Shown piece by piece: positions 15,964-23,221 of a DNA stretch of 64,000 nucleotides. The first letter of the stretch is position 1. Every line of letters starts with the position of its first letter. The DNA is taken from assembly GCF_018861865.1 (NCBI RefSeq), contig NZ_JAHLDV010000009.1, positions 44,875-108,874 of the forward strand, written 5' to 3'. The notes beneath the pieces were generated by a model. The model saw nothing but the letters and a program-made list of their open reading frames with translations. It made no database searches and was not told the DNA's origin. The stretch comes from Clostridium frigoris. GTDB lineage: Bacteria > Bacillota > Clostridia > Clostridiales > Clostridiaceae. Both the position numbers and the translations under genes were made by a program.

Positions 15964-17091
15964 ATGTTAGAGTTTAAGAACATACGGAAGGTTTTTAAGA
16001 ATAAAACCGTAATTAATGACATTAGTTTTACAGTGAATAAGGGAGAATTTATAGTTATTGTAGGACAAAGTGGTTGTGGTAAAACTACAACATTAAAAAT
16101 GATTAACAGATTAATTTCACCCACATCAGGAAGCATAAATTTAGATGGAAAAAATATACTTAAGCAAGATACAATTAAGCTTAGACGAAATATGGGATAT
16201 GTCATACAGCAAACAGGACTTTTACCACATATGACGGTTGGCGAGAATATTGGGATAATACCAATGCTTGAAAAATGGCCAGAAGATAAGATACAAGCAA
16301 GGACTATTGAACTTTTAAAAATGGTTGGAATGGGTCCCAAAGAGTATCAAGACAGATATCCATGTGAACTAAGTGGTGGTCAGCAGCAAAGAATTGGTGT
16401 TGCAAGAGCTTGGGCAACAAATCCAGATGTAATCCTTATGGATGAGCCTTTTAGTGCATTAGACCCAATTACTAGAAATTAACTTCAAGATGAATTATAT
16501 AATCTTCAGCAGGAATCTAAAAAGACAATAATTTTTGTAACCCACGCTATGGATGAAGCACTTAAACTTGGTGATAGAATTTGTATTATGAAGGATGGAG
16601 ATATTGTTCAATTCGATACACCAGAAGAAATTTTAAATAACCCAGCTAATGATTTTGTTAAAGAGTTTATAGGTAAAAATAGAATATGGCAGCAACCAGG
16701 ATTTATAAAAGCAAAAGATATTATGATTACAGAGCCAATTACAACTAGTGGAAACAGAACAGTAGTACAAGCTTTAGAAATTATGAAAGCAAACAAAGTA
16801 GATAGTTTGTTAGTTATCAATAAACAAGATAAGCTAGAAGGAATTGTTACAATAAAAGACATTATACGTAATTATACAGGTTCGCTAAAATTAAACACTA
16901 TTATGGAAACAAAAATTAAAACTGTCAAGTTAGATGACTCGTTAATGAATATATTAAATCTAATGAATGAACTTAAAATTGGATATGTTCCAGTTGTAGA
17001 TGAGAGTTCAAAATTAGTTGGACTTATTACTGAGAGTAGCTTGTTAATTGTTCTAAGCAATCAGTATATTGACCAGGAGGATGAGAAATAA
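15964..17091 (+). pseudogene. Osmolyte ABC transporter ATPase, interrupted by in-frame stop
   Basis: ATG 15964 follows GAGGAGAGG and opens a 375-codon OpuCA/BusAA-type ATPase with tandem CBS domains, but codon 173 is TAA (16480-16482) where the duplicate at 19573-19575 has CAA (Gln). The frame continues uninterrupted to 17091. The stop falls after Walker B (LMDEP) and the D-loop, removing the H-loop and both CBS domains. Downstream of it the H-loop reads THA instead of THD (GCT at 16546-16548 versus GAT), a second unfavourable change that fits relaxed selection. Unless the stop is read through, no full ATPase is made from this copy. Confidence 0.88.
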
Positions 17092-18683
17092 TGGGAATAA
17101 TACATTCGATAGTTGGTTTTAAAGATTTTGTAATTTCAAGTCATGGACAGATAATAGATTTAACAATTCAGCATGTTGAATTAACAGTATTTGCTGTAGT
17201 TATAGCTATAATTGTTGGAGTCCCTTTAGGTATATTAATAACTAGAGTTAAAAAATTATCAGGTCCGGTTATAGGTTTTGCTAATTTGATACAAGCTGTA
17301 CCTAGTTTAGCACTACTTGGATTTTTAATACCAGTAATGGGAATAGGGAGTGCACCAGCGATACTAATGGTATTTTTATATTCATTACTTCCTATTATAA
17401 AGAATACATATACTGGGCTTATTAATATAAATCCAGATGTAATTGAATCATCTAAAGGTATGGGAATGACAAGTAAACAGGTACTTAGGTTAGTTCAATT
17501 ACCACTTGCATTACCTATAATTATGTCTGGTATAAGAATATCAGCAGTTACTGCTGTTGGACTTATGACAATTGCAGCATTTGTAGGTGCAGGTGGACTT
17601 GGATATATGGTATTCTCAGGTGTACAAACTGTAGATAATAATATGATTCTAGGTGGAGCAATTCCTGCATGTATACTTGCATTGTTAATTGATTCGGTTG
17701 TAGAGAAAATAGAAGAAGGGGTTACACCTCCGGGAATTAGAAAAGCAGATGGTACAATTAAATTGTCTAAGAAGAAAAAATATAAGTTTAGTAAAATTCA
17801 AAAAATCATAGCTAGTTGTTTAGTAGTTGTATTAATTGGTGGTGGCATATTTATGACCACAAGAAAAACTGATACAATTGTTGTAGGTGCTTATAACAGC
17901 AGCGAACAGACTATATTAGGAAGTATGCTAGCAACATTAATTGAAAAGAATACCAAACTTAAAGTAGAAAGAAAGTTCAATTTAGGAGGTTCAGGAATAA
18001 TATTTACTGCATTAAAAAGTGGTAAAATAGACATTTATCCTGAGTATACTGGAACGGCACTACTCGATATTATGAAGTCAAAACTCATTAACAACCCAGA
18101 TGAAGCTTATAAAACTGTAAGTGATTATTATGTTAAAAACTATGGTATAACGTGGCTTAAACCACTTGGATTTAATAATAGTTATGCAGTAGCTGTAAGG
18201 CAAGACACTGCTGATAAATATAATCTAACTACCATTTCAGATTTAGCAAAGGTAGGAAACCAGCTTAAACTTGGTTGTACATTAGAGTTTAGTAATAGAG
18301 AAGATGGTTATTTAGGTTTAAATAAAATGTATAATTTGAATTTTAAAAGCGTTAGTACAGTTGAGGGTGGTTTGAGGTATACGTCTTTAAACAATAAAAA
18401 ATCAGATGTTGTAGATGCATTTAGTACAGAAGGACTTTTAAAGGCATTTAAACTTAAGGTTTTAAAGGATGATAAACAGTTTTTTCCACCTTATGATGCC
18501 GTACCTATAATTAGTACTAAAACACTGCAAAAACATCCAGATCTTAAGCCTCTAGTTAATGAATTAGCTGGCAAGATAAACGATGAGAAGATGGTAGATT
18601 TAAATTATAAAGTCGATAAGCTTGGACAAAAACCAGAAAAAGTAGCAGAAGACTTTTTGAGAGAAAATAAATTAATTAAGTAG
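17091..18683 (+). CDS. Osmolyte ABC transporter permease/substrate-binding fusion, copy 1
   Basis: The intact 530-residue protein has an N-terminal OpuC/OpuB-type permease (about 15-215), a lysine-rich cytoplasmic loop, one membrane helix (about 240-258) and an extracellular OpuAC-type binding domain (about 265-530; GAYNSSEQTILG, LNLGG-like FNLGGSGIIF, IYPEYTGTAL). Its ATG overlaps the last base of the broken ATPase frame, so translation may suffer from the upstream stop, though AGGAGG (17075-17080) could start it independently. It might use the near-identical ATPase from copy 2. The binding domain differs from copy 2 far more than the permease does. Confidence 0.9.
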   Translation: MGIIHSIVGFKDFVISSHGQIIDLTIQHVELTVFAVVIAIIVGVPLGILITRVKKLSGPVIGFANLIQAVPSLALLGFLIPVMGIGSAPAILMVFLYSLLPIIKNTYTGLININPDVIESSKGMGMTSKQVLRLVQLPLALPIIMSGIRISAVTAVGLMTIAAFVGAGGLGYMVFSGVQTVDNNMILGGAIPACILALLIDSVVEKIEEGVTPPGIRKADGTIKLSKKKKYKFSKIQKIIASCLVVVLIGGGIFMTTRKTDTIVVGAYNSSEQTILGSMLATLIEKNTKLKVERKFNLGGSGIIFTALKSGKIDIYPEYTGTALLDIMKSKLINNPDEAYKTVSDYYVKNYGITWLKPLGFNNSYAVAVRQDTADKYNLTTISDLAKVGNQLKLGCTLEFSNREDGYLGLNKMYNLNFKSVSTVEGGLRYTSLNNKKSDVVDAFSTEGLLKAFKLKVLKDDKQFFPPYDAVPIISTKTLQKHPDLKPLVNELAGKINDEKMVDLNYKVDKLGQKPEKVAEDFLRENKLIK

Positions 18684-18708
18684 TTTTATTTTATGGAATA
18701 AATAAAAG

Positions 18709-18740
18709 GGTCCATTTCTACAGTTTATGTGGGAATGGGC
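18709..18740 (+). terminator. Hairpin after unit 1
   Basis: GTCCATTTCTAC pairs with GTGGGAATGGGC, followed by TATTTTAATATTA. The T-tract is weak, but the same structure ends unit 2. Confidence 0.6.
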
Positions 18741-18994
18741 TATTTTAATATTAACTATATTTCATTATCCATTTTATATAATATTGTTATGTAATCGTTA
18801 ATTAAAGTTGAAAATTATACGTTTAGAAACACAAATCGACTATTAAAACACAATATAGTCAATAAACGCACTAATACGTAGCATATGAACCGTTTTTATG
18901 TATATATCGACTATACCCTATTATTGATAGGACTGTAACATCTATTCACAGTTTATGGAGTTTTGCAAACAGACAATCCTATGATATTATATAA

Positions 18995-19030
18995 GTTGTT
19001 AGCTCTAATTAAGGTAAATTTGCTAACAAT
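18995..19030 (+). promoter_or_regulatory. Operator-like palindrome GTTGTTAG-N20-CTAACAAT
   Basis: TTGTTAGC and GCTAACAA are exact complements around 18 bases. The site lies between a TATGAT (18980-18985) and the ribosome site of the intact ATPase. It is the better-preserved version of 15902-15937. A GntR-type or BusR-like regulator is a possible ligand; this is inference. Confidence 0.55.
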
Positions 19031-19056
19031 GTATTATTATATTGAGGAGAGGTTAT

Positions 19057-20184
19057 ATGTTAGAGTTTAAGAACATACGGAAGGTTTTTAAGAATAAAAC
19101 CGTAATAAACGACATTAGTTTTACAGTGAATAATGGAGAATTTATAGTTATTGTAGGACAAAGTGGTTGTGGTAAAACCACAACATTAAAAATGATTAAT
19201 AGATTGATTGCACCGACATCAGGAAGTATAAACTTAGATGGTAAAAATATACTTAAACAGGATACAATTAAGCTTAGGCGAAATATGGGGTATGTCATAC
19301 AACAAACAGGACTTTTACCACATATGACAGTTGGAGAGAATATTGGGATAATACCAATGCTTGAAAAATGGCCAGAAGATAAGATACTTGCAAGGACGAC
19401 TGAACTTTTAAAAATGGTAGGAATGGAGCCAAAAGAGTATGTAGATAGATATCCATGTGAATTAAGTGGAGGTCAGCAGCAAAGAATTGGTGTTGCAAGA
19501 GCTTGGGCAACAAATCCAGATGTAATCCTTATGGATGAGCCTTTTAGTGCATTAGACCCAATTACTAGGAATCAACTTCAAGATGAATTATATAATCTTC
19601 AGCAGGAGTCTAAAAAGACAATAATTTTTGTAACCCACGATATGGATGAAGCACTTAAACTTGGTGATAAAATTTGTATTATGAAGGATGGAAATATTGT
19701 TCAATTCGATACACCAGAAGAAATTTTAAATAACCCAGCTAATGATTTTGTTAAAGAGTTTATAGGTAAAAATAGAATATGGCAGCAACCAGGATTTATA
19801 AAAGCAAAAGATATTATGATTACAGAGCCAATTACAACTAGTGGAAACAGAACGGTAGTACAAGCTTTAGAAATTATGAAAGCAAACAAAGTAGATAGTT
19901 TGTTAGTTACTAATAAGGAAGATAAGCTAGAAGGAATTGTTACAATAAAGGACATTATACGTAATTACACAGGTTCGCTAAAATTAAATACAATTATGGA
20001 AACAAAAATTAAAACCGTTAATTTAGAGGATTCTTTAATAGACATATTAAATCTAATGAATGAACTTAAAATTGGATATGTTCCAGTTGTAGATGATAGT
20101 TCTAAGTTAGTTGGACTAATTACTGAGAGTAGCTTGTTAATTGTTCTAAGCAATCAGTACATTGACCAGGAGGATGATAAATAA
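19057..20184 (+). CDS. Osmolyte ABC transporter ATPase with CBS domains, copy 2
   Basis: This 375-residue ATPase starts at ATG 19057 behind GAGGAGAGG; a TTG 15 bases earlier is part of the ribosome site. It has Walker A GQSGCGKTT, signature LSGGQQQ, Walker B LMDEP, an intact H-loop THD and two CBS domains in the last 130 residues. By eye it differs from the translated unit-1 copy at about 18 positions. It powers import of quaternary amines such as betaine or carnitine with the fusion protein encoded next, whose ATG overlaps its stop. Confidence 0.94.
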   Translation: MLEFKNIRKVFKNKTVINDISFTVNNGEFIVIVGQSGCGKTTTLKMINRLIAPTSGSINLDGKNILKQDTIKLRRNMGYVIQQTGLLPHMTVGENIGIIPMLEKWPEDKILARTTELLKMVGMEPKEYVDRYPCELSGGQQQRIGVARAWATNPDVILMDEPFSALDPITRNQLQDELYNLQQESKKTIIFVTHDMDEALKLGDKICIMKDGNIVQFDTPEEILNNPANDFVKEFIGKNRIWQQPGFIKAKDIMITEPITTSGNRTVVQALEIMKANKVDSLLVTNKEDKLEGIVTIKDIIRNYTGSLKLNTIMETKIKTVNLEDSLIDILNLMNELKIGYVPVVDDSSKLVGLITESSLLIVLSNQYIDQEDDK

Positions 20185-21776
20185 TGGGAATAATACATTC
20201 AATAGTTGGTTTTAAAGATTTTGTATTTCAAACACATGGACAGATAATAGATTTAACAATTCAGCATGTTGAATTAACAGTATTTGCTGTAGTTATAGCT
20301 ATAATTGTTGGAATTCCTTTAGGTATATTAATAGCTAGAGTTAAGAAGTTAGCAGGGCCAGTTATAGGGTTTGCCAATTTAATACAAGCTGTACCTAGTT
20401 TAGCATTACTCGGATTTCTAATACCAGTAATGGGAATAGGTAGTGCACCAGCGATACTAATGGTGTTTTTATATTCATTACTTCCTATTATAAAAAATAC
20501 ATATACTGGGCTTATGAATATAAATCCAGATGTAATTGAGTCATCTAAAGGTATGGGAATGACAAGCAAACAAATACTTAAGTTAGTTCAATTACCACTA
20601 GCGTTTCCTATAATTATGACCGGAATAAGAATATCAGCAGTTACAGCTGTTGGACTTATGACAATTGCGGCATTTGTAGGTGCAGGTGGACTTGGATATA
20701 TGGTATTCTCAGGTGTACAAACTGTAGATAACAATATGATTCTAGCCGGAGCAATTCCTGCATGTTTACTCGCACTATTAATGGACTTTATTGTAGAGAA
20801 AATTGAAAAAGGGGTTACACCACCAGGAATTAGAAAAGCAGATGGTACAATTAAACTATCTAAGAAGAAAAAATATAAATTTAGCAAAATACAAAAGATC
20901 ATAGCTAGTTGTTTAGTGGTGATATTAGCAGGTAGTGGCATATTTATGGCTACAAGAAAAACTGACACAATTGTGGTAGGTTGCTACAACAGTTCAGAGC
21001 AAATTATATTAGGTAATATGCTAGCAACATTAATAGAAAAAAACACAGAGATTAAAGTAGAAAAAAAGTTGAATTTAGGCGGTTCGGGTCTCGCATATAC
21101 TGCTTTGAAAACTGGTAAAATAGACATGTACCCTGAGTATACTGGGATGAGTTTGGTTGGGATTATGAAACAAGCACCAATTAATGATCCAGCTAAAGCA
21201 TATAAAGTTGTAAGTGATTATTATGCTGAAAACTATGGTATAACTTGGCTTGAGTCATTTGGTTTTAATGATACTTATACATTATCAGTAAGACAAGATA
21301 CTGCAAAAAAGTATAAATTAGAGACCATTTCAGACCTTGCAAAGGTAGGAGATAAGCTTAAACTAGGTGCTACATTAGAATTTTGTAATAGAGCAGATGG
21401 TTATTCAGGAATAAGCAAAGCATATAATTTTAAATTTAAAGAATTTAGTTCAATAGATGGAGGGCTAAGGTATACAGCTATAGGGAATAAAAAAGTAGAT
21501 GTTATAGATGCTTTTACGACAGAAGGATTATTAAAGTCCTATAAACTTAAGATTTTAGAAGATGATAAACATTTCTTCCCAAATTATGATTGTGTACCAA
21601 TAGTTAGTACTGAAACTCTCCAGAAATATCCACAACTAAAAGGATTAATTAATAAATTAGGTGGAAAAATTACTGAGGAAAAAATGATAGAATTAAATTA
21701 TAAGGTTGATAAACAAGCAGCGGACCCACAAAAGGTCGCAGAAGACTTCCTTAGAGAAAATAAATTGATTAAGTAG
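20184..21776 (+). CDS. Osmolyte ABC transporter permease/substrate-binding fusion, copy 2
   Basis: This 530-residue permease-binding fusion has the same layout as copy 1. By eye about 20 of the first 268 residues differ from copy 1, against about 80 of the last 262, so the ligand domain has diverged preferentially. Changes include CYNSSEQ for AYNSSEQ, MYPEYTGMSL for IYPEYTGTAL and LESFGFNDTY for LKPLGFNNSY. This suggests a changed ligand preference within the betaine/carnitine/choline group. It is coupled to the ATPase by a one-base start/stop overlap. Confidence 0.93.
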   Translation: MGIIHSIVGFKDFVFQTHGQIIDLTIQHVELTVFAVVIAIIVGIPLGILIARVKKLAGPVIGFANLIQAVPSLALLGFLIPVMGIGSAPAILMVFLYSLLPIIKNTYTGLMNINPDVIESSKGMGMTSKQILKLVQLPLAFPIIMTGIRISAVTAVGLMTIAAFVGAGGLGYMVFSGVQTVDNNMILAGAIPACLLALLMDFIVEKIEKGVTPPGIRKADGTIKLSKKKKYKFSKIQKIIASCLVVILAGSGIFMATRKTDTIVVGCYNSSEQIILGNMLATLIEKNTEIKVEKKLNLGGSGLAYTALKTGKIDMYPEYTGMSLVGIMKQAPINDPAKAYKVVSDYYAENYGITWLESFGFNDTYTLSVRQDTAKKYKLETISDLAKVGDKLKLGATLEFCNRADGYSGISKAYNFKFKEFSSIDGGLRYTAIGNKKVDVIDAFTTEGLLKSYKLKILEDDKHFFPNYDCVPIVSTETLQKYPQLKGLINKLGGKITEEKMIELNYKVDKQAADPQKVAEDFLRENKLIK

Positions 21777-21805
21777 TTTCAGTTTATGGAATGTATAATT
21801 AAAAT

Positions 21806-21838
21806 GGTCCATTTCTACAGTTTATGTAGGGATGGGCT
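21806..21838 (+). terminator. Hairpin after unit 2
   Basis: GGTCCATTTCTAC pairs with GTAGGGATGGGCT, followed by ATTTTAATATT. It lies between the operon and the convergent hxlR-type gene. Confidence 0.6.
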
Positions 21839-21854
21839 ATTTTAATATTAGCAA

Positions 21855-22187
21855 TTATTCCAATAAGTGAGAATAATGTTTAATAGACCAAGTTTCAATT
21901 TCTTTAATAATTTTAGTTAGTGCGTATCCTCGATCAGTAAGGTAATATTCAACTTTAGGAGGAATCTGTGCATATATTTTCTTGGTTACTAATTCATCAT
22001 TTATTAATTCTTTAAGATTTTCATTTAATACCTTTTGACTTATACCTGTTGTTATTCTCTGAAGTTCTAAAAATCTTTTAGGTTCATCATATAAATGGCA
22101 TAATAAAACTGCCCTCCACTTTCCTCGTATAAAATCCATTGCATAATCTAATAAACAAATATATTCTTTACCTTTACTGTATATCAT
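21855..22187 (-). CDS. HxlR-family transcriptional regulator
   Basis: This 110-residue winged-helix protein carries the HxlR signatures GKWRAVLLCHL, KRFLELQRITTGISQKVLNE and VEYYLTDRGYAL. Family members sense redox or aldehyde stress and regulate the adjacent divergent gene. The gene faces an iron-sulfur flavoprotein gene across 272 bases containing three TTACCTAA sites. The family's usual redox cysteine near the N-terminus may be the Cys in EYICLLDYAM. ATG 22187 has only a weak GGTAG ribosome site. Confidence 0.88.
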   Translation of the reverse strand: MIYSKGKEYICLLDYAMDFIRGKWRAVLLCHLYDEPKRFLELQRITTGISQKVLNENLKELINDELVTKKIYAQIPPKVEYYLTDRGYALTKIIKEIETWSIKHYSHLLE

Positions 22188-22326
22188 TAGGGTACCTACC
22201 TTTAATTAGTTTTATATTTAGGATGATTGAGCAAAACCATAACACATTAGAGTTAATTATATAGGAGCTATTTAATATAAGCAAATTTGTACATAACATT
22301 AAATAAATACAGATATTGAGATAAAT

Positions 22327-22370
22327 CTTACCTAAGGCGTAAGAATCTTACCTAAAGGTAAGTTACCTAA
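22327..22370. promoter_or_regulatory. Tandem CTTACCTAAGG palindromes (HxlR operator candidates)
   Basis: CTTACCTAAGGCGTAAG (22327-22343) and CTTACCTAAAGGTAAG (22347-22362) are palindromes starting 20 bases apart, two helical turns. A third TTACCTAA follows at 22363-22370. They lie between the divergent regulator and flavoprotein genes, the normal place for HxlR dimers to bind. Confidence 0.65.
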
Positions 22371-22459
22371 CTAAATAGTGCGTACTTGTAAGTTAAATTA
22401 TGAGGCTTTATAATGAACACAGGTTTTAAATAAATGAAGATTATATGGAGGTATAAATT

Positions 22460-23095
22460 ATGAAAGTACTTGCTTTTAACGGGAGTCCTAATAAAAATGG
22501 AAATACATATGAGGCTATAAAAGCTGTAGCGAGTGAGCTTAAAAAAGAAAATATAGAAGTAGAGATTATTCATGTAGGAAATAAGGTAATACGTGGATGT
22601 TTAGCTTGTGGTGGATGTAGTAGAAACATGAATGAAAAGTGTGTTATTAAAAATGATGAAGTTAATGAATGGATTCAAAAGATGAAAGAGGCTGACGGAA
22701 TTATTTTAGGGTCGCCAGTACATTACTCAGCAATAGCTGGAACTATGAAATCATTTTTAGATCGTGCATTTCTTGTAACATCTTCAAATGGAGGCATGCT
22801 TAGACATAAAGTAGGAGCTAGTGTTGTCGCAGTAAGGCGTGCAGGTGGTATTCCAACTTTTGATCAATTAAATAATTATATTAATTACTCTGAAATGGTA
22901 ATGCCTACATCAAATTATTGGAATGTAGTTTTTGGTACTGCGCCAGGCGAAGCAGCTCAAGATGAAGAGGGAATGCAAATTATGAAAGTCCTTGGAAAAA
23001 ATATGTCATGGCTTTTAAAACTTGTAGAGGCTGGTAAAGAGAAGATAGAAGAACCTAAAGTTGAAGAAAAGAAATTTATGAACTTTATAAGATAG
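22460..23095 (+). CDS. Iron-sulfur flavoprotein / NADPH-dependent FMN reductase
   Basis: This 211-residue flavodoxin-fold protein begins MKVLAFNGSPNKNGNTYEA (FMN phosphate loop). It has the compact cysteine motif C-x2-C-x2-C-x7-C in RGCLACGGCSRNMNEKC that binds a 4Fe-4S cluster in archaeal and clostridial Isf proteins. GSPVHYSAIAGTMKSFLDR follows. It likely shuttles electrons or reduces oxidants, quinones or flavins. ATG 22460 follows GGAGG. The divergent HxlR regulator and its palindromes suggest induction by redox or electrophile stress. Confidence 0.88.
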   Translation: MKVLAFNGSPNKNGNTYEAIKAVASELKKENIEVEIIHVGNKVIRGCLACGGCSRNMNEKCVIKNDEVNEWIQKMKEADGIILGSPVHYSAIAGTMKSFLDRAFLVTSSNGGMLRHKVGASVVAVRRAGGIPTFDQLNNYINYSEMVMPTSNYWNVVFGTAPGEAAQDEEGMQIMKVLGKNMSWLLKLVEAGKEKIEEPKVEEKKFMNFIR

Positions 23096-23151
23096 TGACT
23101 AAAATTAGTAATTAATCTGATCAAAAGTCATTTAAGCTAATATAAGAAGTA

Positions 23152-23220
23152 TGAAATTTATCCGTGATGATTTGCAAGTAGAGGTGAAGAAACTATTGAG
23201 ATTTGGATTAGAATTCCTTA
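23152..23220. repeat. Degenerate repeat element R4
   Basis: After the flavoprotein gene, TGCAAGTAGAGGTGAAGAAACTATTGAGATTT and the following TTAGAATTCCTT (read in two pieces) match the reverse complement of the right arm of R2 (AGAGGTGAAGAAACAATTG, TTAGAAATTCTT). Only one arm is present. It also runs to the end of the convergent diguanylate cyclase gene. Confidence 0.55.
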
Positions 23221-23221
23221 A

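Larger units (their letters stand above)
15732..18740. repeat. Tandem duplication, unit 1 (decaying copy)
   Basis: Unit 1 comprises about 230 bases of upstream DNA, the ATPase gene, the permease/binding gene and a GTCCATTTCT/GGGAATGGGC hairpin. It aligns with unit 2 at a constant 3093-base offset from the upstream block to the last stop codon, so no net indel has accumulated. Its ATPase gene is interrupted by a stop codon. Confidence 0.9.
18822..21838. repeat. Tandem duplication, unit 2 (intact copy)
   Basis: This is the second copy of the ABC operon with its upstream region and trailing hairpin. It is collinear with unit 1 without net insertion or deletion through the last stop codon. After the stop codon the offset changes to 3097. 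Confidence 0.9.
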
